DNA of 64,000 nt from Clostridioides sp. ES-S-0010-02 (GTDB lineage: Bacteria; Bacillota; Clostridia; Peptostreptococcales; Peptostreptococcaceae), in the NCBI GenBank assembly GCA_020641055.1, contig CP067345.1, forward strand, positions 1,357,317 to 1,421,316. Reading direction: 5' to 3'. The notes under the pieces are model-generated. The model was not told the origin of the DNA, did not search any database, and was given only the letters and a program-made list of their open reading frames with translations. Position 1 is the stretch's first letter. Each line of letters opens with the position of its first letter. The position numbers and the translations under genes are program-made. Below are positions 54,241 to 62,931 of this stretch, one piece after another.

Positions 54241-55050
54241 ATGAAAACAACAAAGAGATTATTGAGTGATGGGTTGCTATTATTTATAGCATGTGCAAGC
54301 TTAGTACCATTTATATACATGTTGATAATATCATTAAAGGTAACCTATAATTCGTACAATTTGGATATATCTTTTTCAACAGTAACACTTCAAAACTATA
54401 TAGATATATTTACTAAAAAAGGATTTACGCAATATTTTTTAAACACAGCCATAGTATCTTTTTCAGGAGTACTGTTAAACTTAGTATTTAGTACATTAGC
54501 AGGATATTCTTTTGCGAAGATGGATTTTAAAGGTAGTGATAAGTTATTTTTATTTATGATAATGACTTTAATTATACCATCTCAGGTTACAATGATACCA
54601 CTTTATATAATAATGAAACACTTAGGATGGATAAATAGTTATTTGGCTCTTATTATGCCAATACCAACTGCATTTGGTGTATTTATAATGAGACAAGCTA
54701 TTTTAGGAGTACCAAAAGAACTCTTAGAATCAGCAAAAATAGATGGTTGTTCAGACCTTAGAATTTTAGTACAAATAGTGTTACCTCTAATCAAACCAGC
54801 ATTAATTACACTAGCTATATTTACTTTCATGGGAGCATGGAATGAGTTTATGTGGCCTCTTATAGCAACAACTAAAGATGCAATGAGGACATTAACAGTA
54901 GGGTTATCCACTCTTAAGACATTCCAGATAACAAATTATGGACAAATGATGGCAGGAGCAACAATAACATTTTTACCTCCATTTATTTTCTATTTAATTT
55001 TACAAAGTAAATTTGTTGAGGGTGTATCTTTATCTGGTATAAAAGGTTAA
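54241..55050 (+). CDS. Carbohydrate ABC permease 2 (MalG-type)
   Basis: A 269-residue permease with six helices and the EAA loop LLESAKIDGCSDLRILVQIV, followed by GAWNEFMWPL typical of MalG. SD GAAAGGTAGG precedes the ATG. It completes the translocation pore with permease 1. The energising ATPase must be a shared MsmK-type protein encoded elsewhere. Confidence 0.93.
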   Translation: MKTTKRLLSDGLLLFIACASLVPFIYMLIISLKVTYNSYNLDISFSTVTLQNYIDIFTKKGFTQYFLNTAIVSFSGVLLNLVFSTLAGYSFAKMDFKGSDKLFLFMIMTLIIPSQVTMIPLYIIMKHLGWINSYLALIMPIPTAFGVFIMRQAILGVPKELLESAKIDGCSDLRILVQIVLPLIKPALITLAIFTFMGAWNEFMWPLIATTKDAMRTLTVGLSTLKTFQITNYGQMMAGATITFLPPFIFYLILQSKFVEGVSLSGIKG

Positions 55051-55104
55051 ATAGTCTAATTTAAAAATACAAAATAAAACTATAGATGCGGAGGAAATTA
55101 AACC

Positions 55105-56853
55105 ATGGAAATTTCATATGTATTGAAAGATTGCACATTTAAACACAATAAATACTCAGTTATAGAAGCTGAAACTTGGGGACATAAGGATTTAAATATT
55201 GTAGTAGCTAAAGGTGAAAAATTTGCATTTCAAATTATGCTGAAAGCTACAGAAGAATTTAATTGCACAATTGATGGTAGTAGTGCTATATCATGGAAAG
55301 GCTTGGGAAATAGAGTAAGATTAGGTCTAAATGTGCCTGATGGATTAGAAAATAATTTTAGTATAAATATATTAGGGTACGTTCAAGATGATACAAAAGC
55401 ATTTGTAAATGATGCTATTTTGAGAGATAAAGATGTACTAGTGGAACAATATTTGCCTCAAACGTTTTGGATTGAAGGGCAAGTACCTGAGGATTTTTTA
55501 GGAAATAAGTTTAATATAAGTATTGATATATTCAAAAGTTTTGGTTATGAAGATGAAGAAAAAGTTTTTACAGTTGATGTGCCTATAGAAGTAAAAAATG
55601 TTGTGTTAAAGCCTTTGGACGAAAGTAAATTCTTTTTAGATTTATGGCAACATCCAAGTTGTCTAGCTAGAATGTATAAAGTTGAATTGTGGTCTGATAT
55701 ACATTTTGAGATAATAGATAATTATCTCAAAGAACTAGCATCTTTAGGAGAAAAAGTTGCAACAGTTATAGTTTCAGATTATCCATGGGCAGGTCAAAGT
55801 TGTTATAAAGTCTATAAAAATCCATCAAACTTATATGAATACAACATGGTAGGTGTCTCAAAAGATTTAGATGGAAATATCAAGTGTAATTTTGAAAGCA
55901 TGGACAAATATATAAGTATAGCTAGTAAGTACAAAATGGCTCAGGAGATAGATTTATTTGGTCTGTTAGGTAATTGGTGTGCTGGAGAGTTTGGAAACCC
56001 TATAGAGGGCTATAAAGACCCTATAAGAGTAAGATACTTTGATGAAAAAGACAAAGTGTTTAAATTCATAAATAATACAGATGATTTAAAAGAGTATATA
56101 GGATTAGTATTAAATCATTTAATAGAATGTGGTCTATGGGATAGCATCAGGATTATAGCTGATGAACCAAATAATCCAGAGGTTGTAAAAGAGTGTATCA
56201 AATTTATAAACTCTACTGTAAGTACTCATCAAGTTAAATATAAATCAGCAACTCATGACCAAAACTTTTTAGATAGAGCTAAAGATGAAGTTGATGACAT
56301 GTCAATAAATTTAAAACTTACTATTCAAAATTATAAAGATATAGAAAATCTAAAGAAAAAAATGCATGATAAAGGTGGAATATTGACTTGGTTTGTTTGT
56401 TGTTTCCCAGAAAAACCAAATAGTTTTATAAGTTCTCCTTTTGTAGAAAATAGAATAATAGGGTGGTACACTTATTATTTTGGTCTTGATGGATTTTTAA
56501 GATGGGATTATAATTTATGGACAGAAGACCCTTGGAAAGACGCAAGTTACAAATTCCCTATTTGGAAAGCTGGAGATATGTTCTTTGTTTATCCTGGAAA
56601 AGATTTAAAGCCTGTTAGAAGTGTTAGAATGGAAAACTTAAGATTTGGCATACAAGATTTTGAGTTATTTACTATGTTAGAAAAAGAAAAGGGAAGAGAA
56701 TATATAGAAGTTGAGCTTATGCAAACTCTATTAAATAAAAAAGAAAATGCTGAAATTAAAGGTTTCGGAAATATAGAGCTTGGATATTCACTAGATAATT
56801 TTGGATATGATAAGGTCAAAAAACAAGTTTTAGATTTGTTAGATAAGTTATAA
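55105..56853 (+). CDS. DUF4091 (glycoside-hydrolase-like) protein
   Basis: A 582-residue protein with no signal peptide. An N-terminal beta domain (about 1-165) is followed by a TIM-barrel-like part (about 165-470: KFFLDLWQHPSC, ADEPNNPE, GWYTYYFGLDGFLRWDYNLW) and a C-terminal DUF4091 region (MFFVYPG, SVRMENLRFGIQDFELF). The Asp-Glu in ADEP and acidic residues around LRWDYN are candidate catalytic groups. Family members are predicted glycosidases. Cytosolic location and the importer next door suggest it works on the imported sugar. SD GCGGAGG. Confidence 0.8.
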   Translation: MEISYVLKDCTFKHNKYSVIEAETWGHKDLNIVVAKGEKFAFQIMLKATEEFNCTIDGSSAISWKGLGNRVRLGLNVPDGLENNFSINILGYVQDDTKAFVNDAILRDKDVLVEQYLPQTFWIEGQVPEDFLGNKFNISIDIFKSFGYEDEEKVFTVDVPIEVKNVVLKPLDESKFFLDLWQHPSCLARMYKVELWSDIHFEIIDNYLKELASLGEKVATVIVSDYPWAGQSCYKVYKNPSNLYEYNMVGVSKDLDGNIKCNFESMDKYISIASKYKMAQEIDLFGLLGNWCAGEFGNPIEGYKDPIRVRYFDEKDKVFKFINNTDDLKEYIGLVLNHLIECGLWDSIRIIADEPNNPEVVKECIKFINSTVSTHQVKYKSATHDQNFLDRAKDEVDDMSINLKLTIQNYKDIENLKKKMHDKGGILTWFVCCFPEKPNSFISSPFVENRIIGWYTYYFGLDGFLRWDYNLWTEDPWKDASYKFPIWKAGDMFFVYPGKDLKPVRSVRMENLRFGIQDFELFTMLEKEKGREYIEVELMQTLLNKKENAEIKGFGNIELGYSLDNFGYDKVKKQVLDLLDKL

Positions 56854-56855
56854 AA

Positions 56856-56920
56856 AATATAAGGCATTATATCGAGAAATAATCAAAGTTATTTTAAGAT
56901 ATACTGCCTTATATTTTTTT
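56856..56920 (+). terminator. Terminator after the DUF4091 gene
   Basis: AATATAAGGCA pairs with TGCCTTATATT (56856-56866 with 56905-56915), with an inner ATATC/GATAT helix, followed by seven T. Confidence 0.85.
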
Positions 56921-56985
56921 AAAAGTATATTTAGAATAAAATTTATAAAGAAGCATAATTAGAGATAACATGATATAATTTAATT

Positions 56986-56994
56986 TGTTATAAT
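56986..56994 (+). promoter_or_regulatory. Extended -10 promoter of the cellulose operon
   Basis: TGTTATAAT is a full extended -10 element; no good -35 is seen at 17 bp, as expected for this class. A second TATAAT lies at 56974-56979. The leader is about 80 nt and has no c-di-GMP riboswitch that I can recognise. Confidence 0.55.
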
Positions 56995-57081
56995 AGGGTA
57001 CTAATGATATTAAAGCTTCTATAGATAGACTAAAACTAGTAAAGTAATATTATACAAAAAATAAGTTAGGGGGAGAGGAAC

Positions 57082-58086
57082 ATAAAAAGAATAGGTATTA
57101 GTATAGCAGCCTTTTTGAGTATAGCTTTTATTGGATTTTATTTTATAATAAGAGGAGATAGCGATAAAGTTACAATGCAACGAGGAATAAACATAGGTAA
57201 TGCGTTAGAATCACCAAAAAATTTTCCTTGGGATGTTAAAATGTCAAATAAGTATTTTGATGATATAAAAATGGCAGGTTTTGATACAGTTCGTATACCA
57301 GTAAGATTTTCTGATTACACCTCAGATTCTAATGATTATAAAATTGATGAAGAATTCTTCAAAAAGATTGATGGGCATATAAAGTATGCTTTGGATAAAG
57401 AGTTAGTAGTTGTGTTAGATTTACATCACTTTGAAGACATTATGAAAGAACCACAAACTAATAAAGAGAAGTTTTTAAAAATATGGCAACAAATAGCTAA
57501 TAGATATCAAAAATATGATAAAAAATTGGTTTTTGAATTATTAAATGAGCCTAAAGAAAGCCTATCTCCACAGTTACTAAATGAATACTTTAAAGAAGCT
57601 ATAAATATAATTAGAAAAACTAATCCTAAAAGGACAATTATAGTGGGTCCATACAATTACTACCAAATTGATTATTTAAAGGATTTAAATATTCCTAAAA
57701 ACTCTAATATAGTAGTTTCATTTCACTATTATGAACCAAATGATTTTGCATTCCAAGGAAATATCTATCATAAAGGGTTTGAGAACTTAAGCAATATTAC
57801 TTGGGAAGGAACAAATGAACAACTTGAGTATCTAAAGAAAAGATTTGATACAGTAGAGAAATGGGCTAATAAAAATAATGTAAAAGTTTTATTGGGAGAG
57901 TTTGGAATAACAAAAGAGGCACCAGAAGCTTCAAGAGTAGCTTGGATAAAAGCAGTAAGAGAAGAGGCTGAAAAACGAAATTTTTCATGGGCTTACTGGG
58001 AACTTGCCTCTGGATTTGGAATATATAATCAAGTTGAAGGTACTTGGGATGAAGAGATATTGAATGCACTAGTAGGAAAGAGGTGA
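57082..58086 (+). CDS. ccsZ: Secreted GH5 endoglucanase of the cellulose operon (CcsZ)
   Basis: A glycoside hydrolase family 5 protein that trims cellulose during synthesis or secretion. An N-terminal basic-hydrophobic segment KRIGISIAAFLSIAFIGF is a signal anchor. The barrel has GINIGNALE, DTVRIPVRFSD, FELLNEPKE (acid/base Glu) and LLGEFGITKE (nucleophile Glu). The best SD in the region, AGGGGGAGAGG (57068-57078), is followed by an in-frame ATA at 57082 and no ATG, GTG or TTG until 57115, which lacks an SD and cuts the signal. So either ATA is used or the start was lost by a G-to-A change. Four bases separate it from ccsA. Confidence 0.88.
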   Translation: MKRIGISIAAFLSIAFIGFYFIIRGDSDKVTMQRGINIGNALESPKNFPWDVKMSNKYFDDIKMAGFDTVRIPVRFSDYTSDSNDYKIDEEFFKKIDGHIKYALDKELVVVLDLHHFEDIMKEPQTNKEKFLKIWQQIANRYQKYDKKLVFELLNEPKESLSPQLLNEYFKEAINIIRKTNPKRTIIVGPYNYYQIDYLKDLNIPKNSNIVVSFHYYEPNDFAFQGNIYHKGFENLSNITWEGTNEQLEYLKKRFDTVEKWANKNNVKVLLGEFGITKEAPEASRVAWIKAVREEAEKRNFSWAYWELASGFGIYNQVEGTWDEEILNALVGKR

Positions 58087-58090
58087 TTTG

Positions 58091-60394
58091 ATGAAGAAAA
58101 ATTCAAAAAAGGTACTTATAACCTTAACTATTATTACTAATATTATATATATATTGTGGAGAATTTTTTATACAATACCTAAAGAAGAAGGGATGTTTGC
58201 ATTAATTTGTGCGATAATACTACTTTCAGTGGAGTTAATAGGGATGATGGAAATGTTTGTACATTATTATGGAATGTCTAATATTGAGTATCCTGAAAAG
58301 CCAATTATAAGTGAAGAACTTTATCTACCTGTGGATGTATTTATTGCAACATATAATGAGTCTGTTGACTTGGTAAGAAAAACAATAAATGGATGTCTTC
58401 ATATGCAATATCCTGATAAGAAAAAGGTACATATATATATATGTGATGATGGTAATCGTGAAGAAATGCGTCTTCTGTCAGAAAAAATGGGTGTCAATTA
58501 TATAACTCGAACAGAAAGAGAAGGAGCCAAAGCTGGAAACCTAAATAATGCAATGCAGCATACAAACTCTCCTTTGATTGCTACATTTGATGCAGATATG
58601 ATACCAATGCATGATTTTTTAATTGATACAGTACCATACTTTTTAAAAAATGAACAGGCTAAAAAAGATGGAGAAAAAGAACAATACGAAAAGATTGGTT
58701 TTGTGCAAACACCACAAAGTTTCTATAATCCAGATTTATTTCAATTTAATTTACACTCTGAAGGTAGAATTCCAAATGAACAAGATTATTTTTATAGAGA
58801 TATTCAATTAGCTAGAAATAAAACCAATTCTGTAATTTATGGTGGTAGTAATACAGTTATTTCAAGAGAAGCTTTAGATGAAGTTGGAGGATTTTATACT
58901 TTTTCTATCACAGAAGATTTTGCAACAGGTATTTTAATTCAAAGTAAAGGATATAGATGCTATGCTATTCCAGAAGTACATGCATCAGGATTATCTCCAA
59001 TAGATTTAAAAAGCCTTATTAAACAACGTGAAAGATGGGCACGTGGATGCATACAGACAGGTAGACGATTGAATATTTTGTTTAGAAAAGGTTTAGGATT
59101 TTGGCAGAAAATAAGTTATATTTCTTCAATTACTTATTGGTATGCAAGTATAAAACGCTTTACTTATATAATGGCTCCCATTTTATTTTCAGTCTTTAAT
59201 GTAATTGTTGTAAAATGCACATTACTTCAAGTATTGATATTTTGGTTACCTATGTATATTTTAAGTAGTTTATCCCTTAAAATATTTTCTCAAAATATAA
59301 GAAACACAAGATGGACTAATATATATGAAACTATAATGTTTCAGTCTTTAATGCCAGCAGTAATACTTGAAACATTTGCAATATCTAAGAATAAATTTTC
59401 AGTGACCAATAAGAGTAAAGCAGAAGAAAAAAGAATATATAAGGTTTTGCAAGGAGCACCATATTTTATATACATAGTGCTATCTATAATAGGAATCTTA
59501 AAGATGTTTATATCAATATTTAAAATGAATTCAATGACATACTCAGTCGTACTGTTTTGGTTAATTGGAAATCTTTTTAATCTTGTTATGGCCATGCTGT
59601 TTATATCAGGAAGACAACAATTAAGAAAATCTGAGCGTTATGTTGCTGAAATTGATTTTAAACTAAAGCAAAATTCGTACATTCTTTCTTCAAAAACAAT
59701 TGATATATCAGAAAATGGATTTGCGTTTTTGTTGGAAAATCCAGAGTATATTTCTCCAGAAGAATTTGAGGTAGAGTTTAAAGAAAAATCAGGAAATGAA
59801 ATATATATAGCCAGTATGAAGGCAAAGATAGTTAATGTTGTGGAAATAAACTCAAAGTGGAAGTATGCATGTTACATTACACACATTGAAGATAATCAAT
59901 TTGATAATTGGATGTGTATTGTTCATGATAGGGTGCCGACTTTGCCAATGACAATATCTAATCAATTAGGTTTTTTTGATGACTTGCAAATTAATGTAAA
60001 AAAACGTATTGAAAAATCTAAAACTTTATCGAGAAGAAGTCCAAGAATTAATACAAATTTCCAAAGTGATATAGAAAATATAGGTAAGGTAAAACTGGTA
60101 AATTTTAATTATCAGTATGTATTACTAGGTTTTGAAAATAAAGATATTTATCCTCAAAAAATAGAAATAGAACTTAATGAAAATATTATACTTGAGTGTG
60201 ATTTATGTGAAGGTAAAGCCGATATGAGGGGTGTTTTATACAAAGTAAATAATATTGATAGTATAATGCAAAATTTATTTTTAAGAGAGGAAATGATGGA
60301 GTGGATATTACAACATAAAACAATTATAATTTCAAAACCTAATGAAAAGAAAGACGAATGCACAGATGAGTTTGAGCCAATGAAATATATTTAG
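58091..60394 (+). CDS. ccsA: Cellulose synthase catalytic subunit with PilZ domain (CcsA)
   Basis: A processive family 2 glycosyltransferase that joins and exports beta-1,4-glucan. Two N-terminal helices (about 10-52) are followed by the GT domain (ATYNESVDLV, DDGNREE, FDADM near 165, TED near 273, QRERW at 311-315), more helices (about 350-480) and a PilZ domain with both c-di-GMP motifs: RKSER (512-516) and DISENG (537-542). A second RRSPR at about 647 begins a region without the second motif, perhaps a decayed second PilZ. ATG 58091 with GAGGTGA overlapping the ccsZ stop. Expected to be switched on by c-di-GMP. Confidence 0.95.
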   Translation: MKKNSKKVLITLTIITNIIYILWRIFYTIPKEEGMFALICAIILLSVELIGMMEMFVHYYGMSNIEYPEKPIISEELYLPVDVFIATYNESVDLVRKTINGCLHMQYPDKKKVHIYICDDGNREEMRLLSEKMGVNYITRTEREGAKAGNLNNAMQHTNSPLIATFDADMIPMHDFLIDTVPYFLKNEQAKKDGEKEQYEKIGFVQTPQSFYNPDLFQFNLHSEGRIPNEQDYFYRDIQLARNKTNSVIYGGSNTVISREALDEVGGFYTFSITEDFATGILIQSKGYRCYAIPEVHASGLSPIDLKSLIKQRERWARGCIQTGRRLNILFRKGLGFWQKISYISSITYWYASIKRFTYIMAPILFSVFNVIVVKCTLLQVLIFWLPMYILSSLSLKIFSQNIRNTRWTNIYETIMFQSLMPAVILETFAISKNKFSVTNKSKAEEKRIYKVLQGAPYFIYIVLSIIGILKMFISIFKMNSMTYSVVLFWLIGNLFNLVMAMLFISGRQQLRKSERYVAEIDFKLKQNSYILSSKTIDISENGFAFLLENPEYISPEEFEVEFKEKSGNEIYIASMKAKIVNVVEINSKWKYACYITHIEDNQFDNWMCIVHDRVPTLPMTISNQLGFFDDLQINVKKRIEKSKTLSRRSPRINTNFQSDIENIGKVKLVNFNYQYVLLGFENKDIYPQKIEIELNENIILECDLCEGKADMRGVLYKVNNIDSIMQNLFLREEMMEWILQHKTIIISKPNEKKDECTDEFEPMKYI

Positions 60395-60404
60395 GAGAGA
60401 TAAA

Positions 60405-61481
60405 ATGAAAATTTTAAAAGTATTTTTGTGTTATTTAAAATATTTTATTTTAGTGTTTATTTTTTTTATAAACAGTACTTTTACAAGTTCAGGAATAAGT
60501 AATAAAAATTTAGATTTATCTTTTAAAAAGGTGGAAAGTAATTTAAGTGCTAACATCATACATGAAAATACAAGTATAAAAATAGAGACAGATAGTTCTA
60601 AAAATAATAAAGAACGTTATCTATATATTTATAAAAATATAAAAGATGACTGGAATGTATTCCATAATTTTTATATTGAGATTCAAAATAAGAATAAAAG
60701 TCCTCAGCGAATTAATTTAAACATACAAAGTAAGGATACGCTTGACTTTAAGTTAAAAGAAGGTAGCGAAATATTTATTGAAAATCAAAATATAATATAT
60801 TCAGATAAAATAAAAGATGGATGCATAGATATACCAGGTGAGTTTGAGGGAAAAATTTATGTGAATTTTAGCAGTTTTATAAATGATAAAAATAATGTCA
60901 TGTTAGATTCAGATGTTCTATCAGATATTAACGGGTGGGGAATCACATTTATTCCATCTAGTGAAGAACATAATGTTATTACTATAAGAAAAGTATCTTT
61001 ACTTTTAGAGGAGCAACTTGAATCCTTGCATAATATTAAAATAATTGGTGATGAAGAAGTACAAATACCTGTATTGGGTCAAAGTATAAGTCAATATAAA
61101 GTGTCAGGACTGGAACAGAGTTCAAAAATTAAGTACTCATTTGTAGAAAAACAAAACAATGTAAATATATCTCAGGAAGGTAAATTAACATTAAATAATG
61201 AAGTACAACCTGGAGAAATTATTTTAAAAGTTAATGTTGATGACAAGTTTAAAGTTGGAAAGAAGATAGTATTGACTCAGTCTTGGAGTATTAATCAAAA
61301 AGATAAAGATGGTGTTCCGTATACCTTAGTATCACCTAAACAATCACCAACCGTACAAAATATGAAAACAGTAAATGCTATGAATAATAGTGTAAATTTT
61401 ATTCGCATTTTATTTATATCCTTATTAGCAATATGCTTAGGGATATACTTATATTGGAAAAAACACTTAAAAACTGAGTAA
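60405..61481 (+). CDS. ccsB: Cellulose operon membrane-anchored accessory protein (CcsB)
   Basis: A 358-residue protein with an N-terminal signal (about 1-28), an extracellular beta-rich part (about 35-325) and one C-terminal helix (about 333-351) followed by a short basic tail. This type I layout is that of BcsB, the partner that guides cellulose at the outer face, but the protein is half the size and sequence similarity is not evident by eye. SD AGGAGAG; it lies 10 nt after ccsA. The symbol follows the published C. difficile ccs operon by position. Confidence 0.75.
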   Translation: MKILKVFLCYLKYFILVFIFFINSTFTSSGISNKNLDLSFKKVESNLSANIIHENTSIKIETDSSKNNKERYLYIYKNIKDDWNVFHNFYIEIQNKNKSPQRINLNIQSKDTLDFKLKEGSEIFIENQNIIYSDKIKDGCIDIPGEFEGKIYVNFSSFINDKNNVMLDSDVLSDINGWGITFIPSSEEHNVITIRKVSLLLEEQLESLHNIKIIGDEEVQIPVLGQSISQYKVSGLEQSSKIKYSFVEKQNNVNISQEGKLTLNNEVQPGEIILKVNVDDKFKVGKKIVLTQSWSINQKDKDGVPYTLVSPKQSPTVQNMKTVNAMNNSVNFIRILFISLLAICLGIYLYWKKHLKTE

Positions 61482-61497
61482 AGAGAGGAGGTATAGC

Positions 61498-62916
61498 ATG
61501 TTATTTTCAAGTTTGATTTTTTTATTTTATTTTTTACCAATAACTTTGGTATTATATTATTTATTTAGATTTAATCGGACAATCCAAAATATGATATTAC
61601 TTATTGTTAGTTTATTTTTTTATGCCTGGGGAGAGCCGAAATTTGTTGTTATTATGATAGCTTCTATAATAATGAATTATATATTTGGTTTGATAGTAGA
61701 CAGATATAGAAAAAGTAAAGTAAAAGTAAAGATTATTTTGATTTTGATGTGTATATATAATATAGGTGTTCTATTTATATTTAAATATCTAGCTTTTGCA
61801 CTAAGAAATATTAGTTCGCTTATTAATACAGAACTTGCGATTCCAAGCATTGTTTTACCTATAGGTATTTCATTTTTTACCTTTCAAGGAATGTCTTATG
61901 TTATAGATGTTTATCGTGGACATGGAGAAGTTCAAAAGAATCCTTTTTATGTAGGATTATATATAGCTTTTTTCCCACAATTAATAGCAGGGCCTATAGT
62001 TAGATATGAAAGTGTTGCAGAACAAATTCATAACAGAAAAGAAACTTGGAATAAATTTTCTATTGGAACATGTAGGTTTATAACTGGTTTAGGTAAAAAA
62101 ATATTAATTTCTAATAATATGGCAATAGTAGCAGATTATATTTACACTATGAATAGTCAAGGTTCAATAGCTACATCGTTGGCTTGGCTTGGTTCAATAG
62201 CTTATACTTTACAAATATTTTTTGACTTTTCTGCGTATTCAGATATGGCCATAGGTTTAGGTCTTATGTTTGGTTTTAAATTTGAAGAAAACTTTAATTA
62301 TCCATATATTTCAAAATCAATTTCTGAGTTTTGGAGAAGATGGCATATTTCTTTAGGAATGTGGTTTAAGAGTTATATATACTTTCCACTTGGTGGTTCT
62401 AGAGTTTTAAATAAAGACATTATGATTAGAAATATGTTTATAGTATGGTTATTTACTGGAATATGGCATGGTGCAGAATGGACATTTGTGATTTGGGGGA
62501 TTTTGAATTTTGTTTTTTTAATTATAGAGAGATTTATAATGTTTGAAAAGATTGAAAATCATAATCTCATAAAACATATTTATACTTTACTAGTAGTAAA
62601 CTTTGGATGGGTACTGTTTAGAGCTCCAAATTTAAATGAAGCATATAACTATTTTAAAGCTATGTTTGGTGCAAGTGGAGTTATGTGGAGTGACTATACA
62701 TATATGTTCTTGAAAGAATATTTGATTTTCTTTATATTTGCATTTATTTTTAGTGTACCTATTGCAAAAAAAGTTAATAAATTTGTTGTTGAACAAGCTA
62801 AATACAGTACATTATTTAATTTATTTTATCCAATTTGTTCTATTTTATTGTTCTTTATTTCTGTGACATATTTAGTAACTGGAAGTTATAATCCATTTAT
62901 TTACTTTAATTTTTAG
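61498..62916 (+). CDS. ccsH: MBOAT-family polysaccharide O-acyltransferase (CcsH/AlgI-like)
   Basis: A 472-residue polytopic membrane protein of the AlgI/DltB type. Key features are PIGISFFTFQGMSYVIDVYRG, FFPQLIAGPIVRY, FWRRWHISLGMWFKSYIYFPLGGSR and the catalytic His in GIWHGAEWTF. It moves acetyl groups across the membrane for transfer to the exported polymer. SD GAGAGGAGG. It is paired with the DHHW protein gene 15 nt downstream. The pairing with a synthase suggests acetylated cellulose, as in Pseudomonas wss. Confidence 0.93.
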   Translation: MLFSSLIFLFYFLPITLVLYYLFRFNRTIQNMILLIVSLFFYAWGEPKFVVIMIASIIMNYIFGLIVDRYRKSKVKVKIILILMCIYNIGVLFIFKYLAFALRNISSLINTELAIPSIVLPIGISFFTFQGMSYVIDVYRGHGEVQKNPFYVGLYIAFFPQLIAGPIVRYESVAEQIHNRKETWNKFSIGTCRFITGLGKKILISNNMAIVADYIYTMNSQGSIATSLAWLGSIAYTLQIFFDFSAYSDMAIGLGLMFGFKFEENFNYPYISKSISEFWRRWHISLGMWFKSYIYFPLGGSRVLNKDIMIRNMFIVWLFTGIWHGAEWTFVIWGILNFVFLIIERFIMFEKIENHNLIKHIYTLLVVNFGWVLFRAPNLNEAYNYFKAMFGASGVMWSDYTYMFLKEYLIFFIFAFIFSVPIAKKVNKFVVEQAKYSTLFNLFYPICSILLFFISVTYLVTGSYNPFIYFNF

Positions 62917-62931
62917 CTGAGGAGGAAAAGT

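Noticed and set aside
57001-57081. Possible c-di-GMP riboswitch before the cellulose operon
   Set aside because: The leader is only about 80 nt and neither class I nor class II conserved cores could be found; control is more likely through the PilZ domain.
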